DNA of 64,000 bases, taken from assembly GCF_012848475.1 (NCBI RefSeq), contig NZ_CP051666.1, positions 1,263,501 to 1,327,500 on the forward strand. Reading direction: 5' to 3'. Position numbers and translations under genes: made by a program. Origin of the DNA: Marinobacterium sp. LSUCC0821 (GTDB lineage: Bacteria; Pseudomonadota; Gammaproteobacteria; Pseudomonadales; Balneatricaceae). Shown here piece after piece: positions 1 to 8,589 of this stretch. How positions within the stretch are numbered: the stretch's first letter is position 1; every line of letters starts with the position of its first letter. Under the pieces are notes generated by a model, which saw only the letters and a list, made by a program, of their open reading frames with translations, made no database searches and was not told the DNA's origin.

Positions 1-463
1 GACCCTCAAGGTAGGCACGCGCATAAATACCTGGCGCAATGTGGCCTTGGAAGAAGACCATGTCAGCATCCTGCTCGCCTTCATTACCACGGAAGAAGTG
101 GTTGAAACCGATATCGTAAAGCGTTGCAGATGATGAGAAAGAGGAGATGTGACCGCCCAATGCATCTTCATTGTCATTGGCACGCATAACCATCGCCATA
201 GCATTCCAACGAATGAATGAACGCAGACGACGCTCCATAAAGAGATCGCCAGGAAGTGGCGCTTCATCTTTAGGTGAAATAGTGTTGCGGTATGGGGTAG
301 TCAGTTCAGAACAGTTCTGCACACCTAACTCAGCCGCTTTAGCGCCAAGTTTTTTTAGAAGATAAGCAGCGCGTTCGCCACCCTCTTCACGTGCAACTGA
401 TTCAAGTGCCTGTAACCACTCATCCGTTTCAATTGGATCGATATCTTCAATGATGTCGTTCAC
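1..463 (-). CDS. aceE: Pyruvate dehydrogenase E1 component, N-terminal part (runs off the window)
   Basis: The reverse strand from 463 down encodes about 154 residues of the homodimeric pyruvate dehydrogenase E1 subunit, which decarboxylates pyruvate on thiamine diphosphate and feeds acetyl groups to AceF. Recognisable stretches are the opening DIIEDIDPIETDEWLQAL, the segment around ERRLRSFIRWNAMAMVMRAN and the GGHISSFSSSATLYDIGFNH region with the conserved histidine and serine. The start is GTG at 463 because the ATG four bases upstream runs straight into TGA; a GGGAGAG ribosome site lies 5 bases before the GTG. The C-terminal part lies left of the window. Confidence 0.93.
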   Translation of the reverse strand, partial: MNDIIEDIDPIETDEWLQALESVAREEGGERAAYLLKKLGAKAAELGVQNCSELTTPYRNTISPKDEAPLPGDLFMERRLRSFIRWNAMAMVMRANDNEDALGGHISSFSSSATLYDIGFNHFFRGNEGEQDADMVFFQGHIAPGIYARAYLEG

Positions 464-560
464 GTCATCTCTCCCTATGTGCTCACCGGATCCGTCGGTG
501 CCTAATCGTATGGAATTAAATTTGAGCTCTTCAATCGCCTTATGGGCAGAGAGCTTTCTA

Positions 561-674
561 CTACTTAAGTAGCTACACTACACAGACGCACCAATATAGT
601 CCACAAATATTACACATTTATACGACAACAGTAGCACTATTACGACATTCGTGTAGTTTGACTACGGAATAGTG
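561..674. promoter_or_regulatory. Candidate operators between aceE and the AEC permease
   Basis: The gene-free stretch 464-810 holds two palindromes built from the same CTAC/GTAG half-sites: CTACTTAAGTAG at 561-572 and GTAGTTTGACTAC at 653-665. An outer inverted repeat, CACTATT at 635-641 and AATAGTG at 668-674, brackets the second. Their place upstream of aceE suggests regulator binding. They do not match the E. coli PdhR box (ATTGGTNNNACCAAT), so the regulator is unknown. Confidence 0.35.
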
Positions 675-707
675 AAAGTTTTTACGCACATGCAAAAAGA
701 ATAAGCG

Positions 708-736
708 TTGAAAACTAACTTAATTTTTCGTTATAT
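708..736 (+). promoter_or_regulatory. Putative sigma-70 promoter for the AEC permease
   Basis: A TTGAAA -35 element (708-713) and a TTATAT -10 element (731-736) are separated by 17 bases and face the permease gene. A start near 743 would give a leader of about 65 bases. Confidence 0.5.
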
Positions 737-810
737 GAAAAACCAAAGCTTTAAAGGCCACCCCGCTTCTCGTATGCTTACCCCATAAATCCATTTCCTT
801 GGCCAACCTC

Positions 811-1710
811 ATGACCGACAGCACTGTTCTTCTCTCATTAATGGATCGCGTATTTGCGACGGTATTCCCCATTATTGCCATCGTCACTGTCGGTTACCTA
901 TACGCAAGAAAGCATGCGCCAGATATGGCGGTGGCCAATCGTATCAATATGGACATTTTTCTACCTGCGCTGATTTTCAGTGTTATGGCGGGTAAGAATT
1001 TTGACCTTTACGCCCACCTTGATCTGGCACTAGGTTCGGCAGTCATGGTACTAGGTGCAGGCCTGGCCATGAAACCAATCGCTGGATTACTAGGTGTTCA
1101 CCCTAAAACCTTTGTCCCACCGATGATGTTCAACAACTGTGGCAACCTCGGCCTACCGCTCGCATACCTTGCATTTGGTGATGCAGGACTCTCAGCTTTT
1201 GTGGTTATGTTCCTGGTCAGCAACCTCATGCACTTCAGCCTTGGCATTCACATAGTTAATGAGAATGCCAAACTAAGTTCACTTGCCAGCAACCCAATAG
1301 TAATAGCAACCTTTGTTGGTCTTGGCTGGGCTGTGCTTAAACTGCCACTGCCAAGCTGGCTTGCGACCCCCATAGACATGGTTGGGCAAATCTCAATCCC
1401 ACTGATGCTGTTTGGACTTGGGGTTCGCATGATTACTGTCGACATGAGCAATTGGAAAATCGGGCTTTATGGCGCCATTTTCTCACCGCTGAGCAGTCTA
1501 ATTTTCGCCCTACCTTTCGCTTACATTATGGATCTATCAGCTGAATACACCGCGTACATTGTGCTATTCAGCGTATTACCACCGGCTGTGCTTAACTACA
1601 TGTTCTCAGAGCGATATAACCAAGAGCCGCAAGTCGTTGCTTCGATAGTATTAATTGGCAACATTGCTAGCCTGGTCATTATTCCAGCCACACTCTTCTT
1701 TATCCTGTAG
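811..1710 (+). CDS. AEC-family (auxin efflux carrier-like) permease
   Basis: This is an inner-membrane protein of about 299 residues with roughly ten hydrophobic segments and the NNCGNLGLPL motif typical of the first half of AEC/malonate-type carriers. Members move organic acids such as malate or malonate, or amino-acid-like solutes; the substrate cannot be read from sequence. The start is uncertain: ATG at 811 and TTG at 799 both lack a clear ribosome site, and ATG is preferred. The glycerate kinase gene follows after 22 bases on the same strand, so uptake of a C3 acid is conceivable but unproven. Confidence 0.85.
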   Translation: MTDSTVLLSLMDRVFATVFPIIAIVTVGYLYARKHAPDMAVANRINMDIFLPALIFSVMAGKNFDLYAHLDLALGSAVMVLGAGLAMKPIAGLLGVHPKTFVPPMMFNNCGNLGLPLAYLAFGDAGLSAFVVMFLVSNLMHFSLGIHIVNENAKLSSLASNPIVIATFVGLGWAVLKLPLPSWLATPIDMVGQISIPLMLFGLGVRMITVDMSNWKIGLYGAIFSPLSSLIFALPFAYIMDLSAEYTAYIVLFSVLPPAVLNYMFSERYNQEPQVVASIVLIGNIASLVIIPATLFFIL

Positions 1711-1732
1711 CAAAGGTCATAAAGGGTAAATA

Positions 1733-2989
1733 ATGGATACAAAGCAGTTTTTAACAGAGCTTTTCCGAGCTGCAGTGACCGCTGCGGATCCCATGCAGAC
1801 CCTTGCATCGGCACTACCAGAAAAACCCAACAAGCGAATTTTGGTTATTGGCGCAGGCAAAGCGAGCGCTCGAATGGCTGAAGCGGTTGAAGCTCATTGG
1901 GGACCTTGTGAGGGGCTGGTGATTACACGATACGGATATGCACGCCCTTGCAAGGGTATTGAGATTGTTGAAGCTGCCCACCCTGTTCCAGATCTTGCAG
2001 GACTTAAAGCAACCAATCGTATTTTAGAGCTTGTAAAAAGTGCTGATGAGAACACCTATATCCTCGCTCTAATTTCAGGCGGCGCGTCCGCCCTTCTCAC
2101 CTCTCCAGCAGGGAGAATCACACTTGAGGAAAAACAGAAACTCAATAGTGATCTACTCGCCAGCGGGGCCCCTATTACTCAGATGAATATCGTTAGAAAA
2201 CATCTAAGTAATGTTAAGGGTGGACAACTCGCAGCTGCTAGCTACCCAGCTGAGCTACTTAGCCTGATGATCTCTGATATACCAGGCGATGACCCTGCAT
2301 TCATAGGCTCCGGTCCAACTGTTGGAGATAACTCAACAGTTGAAGATGCAAGAGCGATACTTGAAAGGTATAAGATTGAGATACCAAGCTCAGTTGAAGT
2401 AGCGCTCTCAAAACCGAGTGGAGTCGTTAAAACTTCAGACAAGCGCCTTAGCAAAACAACCAACCTAATCTACGCAGCACCCTCACAATCTCTTGCCGCA
2501 GCCAAACAAGTTGCCGAGCAAGCGGGGTGTGAGGTCTCAGTATTAGGCGATGATCTTGAAGGCGAGGCACGTGAGCTTGCTATTGCACAGATCAAACTCG
2601 CCAAAGATGTGGCAGTAAAACCTATGACTCGCCCAGTGCTAATTCTTTCAGGTGGCGAAGTTACGGTCACTAAACGTGGAAGCGGCATCGGTGGCCCTAA
2701 TGCAGAGTACACCTTAGCGGCGGCGATTGCGGCAGATGGTCACCCACAGATCCATGTACTTGCCTGTGATACCGACGGGGTTGATGGTGCTGCAGAAGTT
2801 GCTGGTGCATACGCTGGACCGGAGACCCTAGAGAAGGCCAGAAGTGCGGGGATTAGTGCAGAGCAGGCACTAAATAACAACGACGCACACACTTTTTTTG
2901 CCGCCATTCAGTCTCAGATAATCACAGGTCCAACTCTGACGAATGTGAACGACTTTAGAGCGATATTGGTTATGCCGAAGGGAGCATAA
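1733..2989 (+). CDS. Glycerate 2-kinase, type II (DUF4147/MOFRL)
   Basis: The 418-residue product phosphorylates D-glycerate with ATP, linking glyoxylate, tartrate or hydroxypyruvate breakdown to 2-phosphoglycerate. The N-terminal DUF4147 domain carries GAGKASARMAEA and the LISGGASALL loop, followed by NIVRKHLSNVKGG. The C-terminal MOFRL domain carries the LSGGEVTV and GGPNAEYTLA segments and ends with a DTDGVDGAAEVAGAY region. Length fits the GckA/TtuD family. AAGGGTAAATA before the ATG supplies a ribosome site. It probably shares a transcript with the permease upstream. The symbol (gckA or ttuD) is left open. Confidence 0.92.
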   Translation: MDTKQFLTELFRAAVTAADPMQTLASALPEKPNKRILVIGAGKASARMAEAVEAHWGPCEGLVITRYGYARPCKGIEIVEAAHPVPDLAGLKATNRILELVKSADENTYILALISGGASALLTSPAGRITLEEKQKLNSDLLASGAPITQMNIVRKHLSNVKGGQLAAASYPAELLSLMISDIPGDDPAFIGSGPTVGDNSTVEDARAILERYKIEIPSSVEVALSKPSGVVKTSDKRLSKTTNLIYAAPSQSLAAAKQVAEQAGCEVSVLGDDLEGEARELAIAQIKLAKDVAVKPMTRPVLILSGGEVTVTKRGSGIGGPNAEYTLAAAIAADGHPQIHVLACDTDGVDGAAEVAGAYAGPETLEKARSAGISAEQALNNNDAHTFFAAIQSQIITGPTLTNVNDFRAILVMPKGA

Positions 2990-3016
2990 ACCAGAGGTTG
3001 GAAGGTGCAAGACTGT

Positions 3017-3090
3017 AGGGTCAGACCGTTGGTCTGACCCTGGTAGTTGCTAGGTGGCTTAGAAATGGTGCCTGACTCCGGTCTGACACC
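3017..3090. repeat. REP-like palindrome pair, family B (first site)
   Basis: A perfect 11-bp inverted repeat with a 3-base loop, AGGGTCAGACC/GGTCTGACCCT, fills 3017-3041. A second imperfect palindrome, TGGTGCCTGACT..GGTCTGACACC, fills 3066-3090. Both share the GTCTGACNCC core with the pair at 3506-3593. The first hairpin could also end glycerate kinase transcription, though no T tract follows. Confidence 0.65.
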
Positions 3091-3099
3091 TAATTCGCC

Positions 3100-3390
3100 T
3101 TAGTTAGCCTGACCGTTCTCTAGCATGATGTTTTCAAAATTCTTCTCAAGGGTCGCCAAGCCGATACCACGAACGGAGGTCAGTTGCTCCTTGGTCGCAA
3201 ACGGCCCATTGGCATCTCGGTAGGCAACAATCGCTTCCGCTTTAGATTGACCGACACCATCCAGCGCCTGCGCAATCTCAACTGCGTCAGCACTATTAAT
3301 ATTTACAGGAAAGCCGGCCAAGGCAGAGATAGAAAATAGACCACCGATTGCAGCCGAAAGAAGTTTAGTCGTTAGGGTTTTGCTGTTCAT
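3100..3390 (-). CDS. ComEA-like helix-hairpin-helix periplasmic protein
   Basis: The protein has 96 residues: an N-terminal signal peptide (MNSKTLTTKLLSAAIGGLF, cleavage near ALAG) and a ComEA-type HhH domain with VNINSADAVEIAQALDGVG and RGIGLATLEKN. ComEA proteins bind DNA in the periplasm during uptake; short stand-alone members like this one are widespread and often of unproven role. The start is ATG at 3390 because GGAGG lies 6-7 bases upstream; a longer reading from 3426 lacks such a site. REP-like repeats flank the gene on both sides. Confidence 0.85.
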   Translation of the reverse strand: MNSKTLTTKLLSAAIGGLFSISALAGFPVNINSADAVEIAQALDGVGQSKAEAIVAYRDANGPFATKEQLTSVRGIGLATLEKNFENIMLENGQAN

Positions 3391-3505
3391 AAATGAACCT
3401 CCATGTCTTATTAGAAATGAGAGCAATCCTTACTCTCACTATTCAAACTAGACCATAGATTCGAAATTCGCCAAAAAATATTTATATTTTTTTGTACGAA
3501 GCATC

Positions 3506-3593
3506 GAGTCTGGCTTCAGCCTGACACGACACTAGCAGCGGTTATTCGAGATATTTGTACTTAGAAAATGGTATCAGGCTGAAAGTCAGACCC
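3506..3593. repeat. REP-like inverted pair, family B (second site)
   Basis: GAGTCTGGCTTCAGCCTGACAC at 3506-3527 and, in the opposite sense, a near copy at 3571-3593 (GTATCAGGCTGAAAGTCAGA and three further bases) form an inverted pair about 43 bases apart. This is the layout of a BIME. It lies between pyrF and the HhH gene. Confidence 0.6.
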
Positions 3594-3603
3594 TTAAGGG
3601 TGC

Positions 3604-4332
3604 TTAAAGAGAAGCAGTCAGCGCCGCATCCACCTCAGCCTGCACAGCAAGTGCTGCGGCTTTAGGATCGGTAGCACCCGTAATTGGACGACCAACAACC
3701 AGATAGGTACTACCGGCAGCGATTGCATCCGCAGGAGTCATAATACGACGCTGGTCGCCCACCTCTGATCCAGCAGGACGAATTCCTGGAGTGATGAGCT
3801 GGAAGTTATCACCAGCAAGCTGACGAATTGCAGAGGCCTCTTGAGCCGAGCAGACAACACCATCCAATCCAGAACGCTCAGTCAATGCCGCTAAACGCTT
3901 AACCTGTTCAATAGGCTCAATGTCCAATCCCATCTCAGCAAGATCTGATCGTTCCATACTAGTTAGAACCGTAACGGCTATCAGGGAGGTTCGCGCAGGT
4001 CCGACTGAGCGTTTCTCAACCTCTTCACGAGCAGCTTCCATCATACGACGACCACCACTTGCATGCACGTTCACCATCCACACACCTAGCTCAGCAGCAA
4101 CACCACAGGCCTTGGCTACCGTGTTAGGTATATCGTGAAACTTAAGATCAAGAAACAACTCAAAACCTAGACCTTGAAGACGCTCTACGATCGATGGACC
4201 ACAGCGAGTAAATAGCTCTTTACCGACCTTCACTCGTGAGATAGCTGGATCAAGACGCTGCGCCATAGCAATAGCAGAATCGGCATCTGGGTAATCTAGA
4301 GCCACAATCACGCGTTTATTATCTTCAATCAT
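3604..4332 (-). CDS. pyrF: Orotidine 5'-phosphate decarboxylase
   Basis: PyrF makes UMP from OMP in the last step of de novo pyrimidine synthesis. The 242-residue barrel shows [19 protein letters not shown], the catalytic [13 protein letters not shown] (Asp-Lys-Asp tetrad), and the phosphate-gripping TPGIRP and VVGRPIT loops. ATG at 4332 is preferred to GTG at 4341 because GAAGGTG stands about 7 bases ahead of the ATG. It begins one base after the lapB stop and is probably the last gene of the rpsA-ihfB-lapAB transcript. Confidence 0.96.
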   Translation of the reverse strand: MIEDNKRVIVALDYPDADSAIAMAQRLDPAISRVKVGKELFTRCGPSIVERLQGLGFELFLDLKFHDIPNTVAKACGVAAELGVWMVNVHASGGRRMMEAAREEVEKRSVGPARTSLIAVTVLTSMERSDLAEMGLDIEPIEQVKRLAALTERSGLDGVVCSAQEASAIRQLAGDNFQLITPGIRPAGSEVGDQRRIMTPADAIAAGSTYLVVGRPITGATDPKAAALAVQAEVDAALTASL

Positions 4333-4333
4333 C

Positions 4334-5515
4334 TTACTCACCTTCTAAACCTTGAATCGGGCGGATACTACCCCATCGCTTACAGGATGGACACTGCCAA
4401 ACTAAATTACGCCCTGAATAGCCACAATGGTGACAACGATAAACGGGTTTCGACATCTCAAGTTGCTGTGTCAAACTTCTGAGATTAAGTAGACTTTCCC
4501 GCGCGCTCGCTGAACCATGCTCAATATGCATATCAATAAGTCGGTTAAAACCCTTAACCGAAGGGCGCTGCTTAAGTGATTCAGTAATGAACAGACCCGC
4601 TGCAAACACACCTTCACGATCACGTTTAAGCTCAGCTAAAGCGAGCATCACACTTGTTGAGGGTGCTTTGCGCATCAAACCGCTTAGGTAACGTTGCAGA
4701 TGAGACTCCTCGCCCAACGCTTCGTAACAGCGACGCAGTGGCGTAAGGGTCTCGGGAATAAACATCGCCTCTTGATCTGCGACAGACTGAAGCGCCTGAA
4801 TTGCCTGGCGCCATTGCGCCTGCTGCATGTAGACACGCGCTAGCATCAAGTTTGCTCGAACACATTCACTATCCGTCGTAATTGCAGTCTCTAGCGCCTT
4901 TACAGCTGAATCAAAATCACTAGAAGCAAGATGTTGCATTGCAAGTTCACAATGGTAGTGAGCTAACTCAGTCGTCAATTGCTTACGCTCTTTGACTGGC
5001 AGAGTGTCTGCTGTAACGAGAGCCTGGCTCCATTCACCCTCTTGCTCGTAGAGTCGAATCAATAGAGTTAACGCACGAAATTTCAGCTCAGGATAATCAC
5101 TTTGTAGCGCTAAAGGACGAGCCGCATCTTCTGCTCTATCGAGGAGGCCCAGTGCAAAGAAATCACGGGCAAGCGCCAATTTGACGCGCTGGCGATCATA
5201 AACACTTAGGTCTGATCGCTGCAGCATCTTCTCGTGGATACTCACTGCACGCTCTATATCACCTTTGCGGCGCAATAATTTTGCGAGCGCTATGTGTGCA
5301 GGGAGGTTATCAGAATTGACCTCTAGGGCCTGAATGAATGACTCAATCGCCTCCTCTGTACGGTTATCAATAAGGTGATCAAGACCTGAAAGATAAGCCG
5401 GAGGCAGCGATTGATTACGACGTAATTTACGGTAGTGACGAAAACTTAAGTACCATCCCAACGCGATGGCAACCAAGAAAAGCGCCAGAAGCATTAGCGA
5501 AGAGCTGGTGGACAT
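4334..5515 (-). CDS. lapB: Lipopolysaccharide assembly protein B (TPR/rubredoxin-like)
   Basis: LapB is anchored in the inner membrane and, with FtsH, controls LpxC turnover and so LPS output. The 393-residue protein has one N-terminal membrane segment ([17 protein letters not shown]), a long run of TPR repeats, and a C-terminal rubredoxin-like zinc site with CHHCGYSG and CPSCKRWG. Length matches E. coli YciM (389). It begins at the lapA stop codon with a one-base overlap, so the two are translationally coupled. Confidence 0.95.
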   Translation of the reverse strand: MSTSSSLMLLALFLVAIALGWYLSFRHYRKLRRNQSLPPAYLSGLDHLIDNRTEEAIESFIQALEVNSDNLPAHIALAKLLRRKGDIERAVSIHEKMLQRSDLSVYDRQRVKLALARDFFALGLLDRAEDAARPLALQSDYPELKFRALTLLIRLYEQEGEWSQALVTADTLPVKERKQLTTELAHYHCELAMQHLASSDFDSAVKALETAITTDSECVRANLMLARVYMQQAQWRQAIQALQSVADQEAMFIPETLTPLRRCYEALGEESHLQRYLSGLMRKAPSTSVMLALAELKRDREGVFAAGLFITESLKQRPSVKGFNRLIDMHIEHGSASARESLLNLRSLTQQLEMSKPVYRCHHCGYSGRNLVWQCPSCKRWGSIRPIQGLEGE

Positions 5516-5817
5516 CAGGTAACTTTGTGCGCCTCGTTCTGAAGCGTCTCCAGTTTTTGTTCAGCAATTCGTTGTTTACGGTTACTGCTCATCAAACGGG
5601 CACGCAAAGAGAGTGAACGCGCACTGGTCAGCACCATACCAATTAACACACCAACCACCAGAGTTGAGATAAGCCAGATAGATAGACTCGCTTCCGGTAA
5701 TTTAATCCACACAAGATCGATGACGACAGGCGTTGTGTTGTGGATCGTGAATAGCACCCCTGTCAAAAGAACAGCAAGTGCCAAGAGGATGGTAATGAGG
5801 AGTTTAATTGCTCGCAC
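5515..5817 (-). CDS. lapA: Lipopolysaccharide assembly protein A (DUF1049)
   Basis: This is a 100-residue inner-membrane protein with two transmembrane segments (about residues 4-24 and 42-64) and a charged cytoplasmic C-terminal helix, as in LapA/YciS. It works with LapB in LPS assembly. The IHNTTPVVIDLVWIKLPEA loop is typical of DUF1049. It sits 8 bases downstream of ihfB, in the order known from pseudomonads and enterics. Confidence 0.93.
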   Translation of the reverse strand: MRAIKLLITILLALAVLLTGVLFTIHNTTPVVIDLVWIKLPEASLSIWLISTLVVGVLIGMVLTSARSLSLRARLMSSNRKQRIAEQKLETLQNEAHKVT

Positions 5818-5825
5818 ACTAACCC

Positions 5826-6122
5826 CTAGCGTTCATCTTTGAGACTGGCATTAACCTGCTCACGCAGCTCTTTACCAGGCTTAAAATGGGGTACATATTT
5901 AGAACCTAAAGAGACAGACTCACCCGTTTTAGGGTTACGTCCCACTCGAGGTGCTCGGTAATGGAGAGAGAAACTTCCAAACCCACGAATTTCGATGCGT
6001 TCACCATCTGAGAGCGTGTCAGCCATGTGGTTTAGCATTATCTTCACGGCCAATTCCACATCCTTAACTGAAAGCTCAGGATGCCTCTCAATTAGGCGTT
6101 CGATTAACTCAGATTTTGTCAT
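5826..6122 (-). CDS. ihfB: Integration host factor beta subunit
   Basis: IhfB pairs with IhfA to bend DNA at specific sites in replication, recombination and transcription. The 98-residue protein shows [12 protein letters not shown], the [10 protein letters not shown] beta-arm tip and the preceding [13 protein letters not shown]. The start at 6122 is chosen over ATG at 6134 because GGGAGAGG lies just upstream and the family begins MTKSE. It follows rpsA after 58 bases, as in other gammaproteobacteria. Confidence 0.97.
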   Translation of the reverse strand: MTKSELIERLIERHPELSVKDVELAVKIMLNHMADTLSDGERIEIRGFGSFSLHYRAPRVGRNPKTGESVSLGSKYVPHFKPGKELREQVNASLKDER

Positions 6123-6180
6123 ACCCTCTCCCATCCATTAGGAACTGAGAGATAGCAACGCTATCTCTCATATTTGAAGG

Positions 6181-7863
6181 TTAATCCTTCTTGCCCATCT
6201 GCTCTTTGATAAGATCACCGATGGTCGTTGGACCTGCAGTTTCTTCAGTCTGGTTCTGTTGAACCGCTTTCATAGCTGCTTGCTGCTCTTTAGCTTCCAT
6301 CGCTTTGATCGACAGGAAGATAGAACGGTTACGACGGTCAACACTATGAACCATAGCCTCAACAGAATCACCAACAGAGAGCTCAGCACTTAGATCTTCT
6401 GTACGCTCACGCGCAAACTCAGAAACTTTCAGGATTGCCGTCAAACCCTCAGCAACTGAAATCTCAGCCTGGCGAGCATCAACAGCGACAACGTCACCTT
6501 TGATCACAGCACCCTTCGCATTCGACTCAGCGAAATTTGTGAATGGATCTGAAGCCAGAGCCTTAATACTCAAAGAGATACGCTCGCGCTCAGCGTCAAC
6601 CGACTGAACAACCGCTTCAATGGTATCGCCCTTGTTGTAAGCCTTAACAGCCTCTTCACCCGCTACATCCCAAGAGATATCAGATAGGTGAACTAGGCCA
6701 TCGATACCGCCATCTAGGCCGATAAAGATACCAAAGTCTGTGATTGAGCGGATGTTACCTGAAACCTTGTCACCTTTTTTGCAAGTAGATGCAAAAGCGT
6801 TCCATGGGTTTTCACGGCACTGTTTGATACCCAAGGAGATTCGACGACGCTGTTGATCAATATCCAGAACCTGAACTTCAATCTCTTCGCCAACCTGAAC
6901 CACTTTAGATGGGTGGATGTTGCGGTTAGTCCAATCCATTTCAGAGACGTGAACTAGACCTTCAACACCAGGACCAATCTCAGCAAAACAGCCGTAATCA
7001 GCCAACTTAGTTACACGTGCCTGAACACGCTGACCCACTGCGAAGTTTTCAATTGCAGTTGTCCAAGGATCAGACTCAAGCTGTTTCATACCAAGAGATA
7101 CGCGTTTCTTCTCTTGATCGTACTTAAGTACTTTGACATCGATCTCATCACCCACATTCAGTTTTTCGCTTGGGTGTTTAATACGCTGCCATGAGATGTC
7201 GGTAATGTGTAGAAGACCATCTACACCACCTAGATCGATGAAGGCACCGTAGTCTGTAAGGTTCTTGACGATACCTTTCAGAGTCATACCCTCTTCCATC
7301 TGTTCAAGAAGCTTATCGCGCTCTTCGCTGTTAGCCTCTTCGAGAACAGCTCGTCGCGATACTACGATATTGTTAGTACGCTCATCGATCTTAACAATTT
7401 TGATCTCGATGTCCTGACCTTCAAGGTGACTTGTGTCACGAAGAGGACGACTATCAACCAAAGAACCTGGTAGGAAGGCACTTAAACCGTTAACTGTAAC
7501 TGTTAGACCACCACGAACTCGACCACTGACGCGACCAGAAATGATCTCGCCCGCTTCGAAGGCTTTCTCAAGCACAACCCAAGCTTCGGCACGTTTCGCT
7601 CGTTCACGCGAAAGTTTTGTCTCACCAAAACCGTCTTCCAACGACTCTAGTGCAACCTGTACTTCATCACCTACAGCAACCTCAAGTTCGCCCTTAGCGT
7701 TCTTGAACTGCTCAATAGGAATTACGCCATCCGATTTGAGACCGGCATTAACAACAACAAAGTCGTTTTCGATCCCAACAACAGTCCCGGTAATAATTGA
7801 ACCCGGGTTCATGTTGACCTGTTCTAGACTCGCTTCAAACAGATCGGCAAAGCTTTCGCTCAT
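6181..7863 (-). CDS. rpsA: 30S ribosomal protein S1
   Basis: S1 binds and unfolds mRNA on the 30S subunit and is needed to translate structured leaders. The 560-residue chain has six S1 (OB-fold) repeats, visible from the recurring GxVxxxxDFGxFI and GLVHxSDISW patterns (for example [20 protein letters not shown] and [13 protein letters not shown]). Length equals the usual 557-561. It starts 24 bases after cmk, the typical pairing, and may have its own promoter within cmk, which I could not place. Confidence 0.98.
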   Translation of the reverse strand: MSESFADLFEASLEQVNMNPGSIITGTVVGIENDFVVVNAGLKSDGVIPIEQFKNAKGELEVAVGDEVQVALESLEDGFGETKLSRERAKRAEAWVVLEKAFEAGEIISGRVSGRVRGGLTVTVNGLSAFLPGSLVDSRPLRDTSHLEGQDIEIKIVKIDERTNNIVVSRRAVLEEANSEERDKLLEQMEEGMTLKGIVKNLTDYGAFIDLGGVDGLLHITDISWQRIKHPSEKLNVGDEIDVKVLKYDQEKKRVSLGMKQLESDPWTTAIENFAVGQRVQARVTKLADYGCFAEIGPGVEGLVHVSEMDWTNRNIHPSKVVQVGEEIEVQVLDIDQQRRRISLGIKQCRENPWNAFASTCKKGDKVSGNIRSITDFGIFIGLDGGIDGLVHLSDISWDVAGEEAVKAYNKGDTIEAVVQSVDAERERISLSIKALASDPFTNFAESNAKGAVIKGDVVAVDARQAEISVAEGLTAILKVSEFARERTEDLSAELSVGDSVEAMVHSVDRRNRSIFLSIKAMEAKEQQAAMKAVQQNQTEETAGPTTIGDLIKEQMGKKD

Positions 7864-7887
7864 GGTCTAAGCCTCAGTTAATGAGTA

Positions 7888-8586
7888 TTAGCGCAAGCCT
7901 TTATGGCGTGCCTCTTCTAACACTCTGTTCAGTACCTCATCGATAGTCATCGCTGTACTATCGAGTATTATTGCGTCATCAGCAGGGCACAAAGGGGCAA
8001 CTGCTCGATTCATATCGCGATCATCACGCGCACGGATGTCGCGCAAGATATCTTCAAGGCTAGCACTGAGCCCCTTATCTATCAACTGCTTATAGCGACG
8101 ATCTGCACGCACCTCGGCAGAGGCGTCAAGATAGATCTTCAAATTTGCATCTGGAAACACCACTGTACCCATGTCGCGACCGTCGCCTATAAGACCTGGT
8201 GCGATCGCAAAATCTCGCTGTCTCTGCAGTAACGCTTCACGCACAGGACCGAGCGAGGCAACCTTGGATGCGTCGTTACCTACCTGCTCTGCACGAATTG
8301 CGTGAGTGACATCCTCACCCTCGAGAAGAATCATCCCTTCTGAATTTTGGTCACTCGCCACAAAGCGAACATCCAAATGAGCGGCAATGACCTGCAAGGC
8401 TTCAACATCATCCATTGGCACGCCATGGTGAGCTGCAGCTAGAGCTGTTAAGCGATATAGCGCTCCGCTATCAAGCAGACTCCATCCTAAACGCTGAGAT
8501 AAGAGTCGACAGATAGTACCTTTACCCGATCCACTTGGGCCATCAACTGTAATCACTGGCACCTTGTTTTCACTCTGCAGGGTCAT
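7888..8586 (-). CDS. cmk: Cytidylate kinase
   Basis: Cmk phosphorylates CMP and dCMP for CTP/dCTP recycling. The P-loop GPSGSGKGT lies at residues 17-25, followed by LDSGALYR and the lid-region [11 protein letters not shown] and RDDRDMNR. The 232-residue length is normal. It follows tyrA-aroA after 3 bases, which suggests one transcript with the aromatic genes. Confidence 0.97.
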   Translation of the reverse strand: MTLQSENKVPVITVDGPSGSGKGTICRLLSQRLGWSLLDSGALYRLTALAAAHHGVPMDDVEALQVIAAHLDVRFVASDQNSEGMILLEGEDVTHAIRAEQVGNDASKVASLGPVREALLQRQRDFAIAPGLIGDGRDMGTVVFPDANLKIYLDASAEVRADRRYKQLIDKGLSASLEDILRDIRARDDRDMNRAVAPLCPADDAIILDSTAMTIDEVLNRVLEEARHKGLR

Positions 8587-8589
8587 CCA

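Noticed and set aside
7433-7870. 145-residue open frame opposite rpsA
   Set aside because: Serine/threonine-rich shadow of S1 codons, with no start signal and no recognisable domain.
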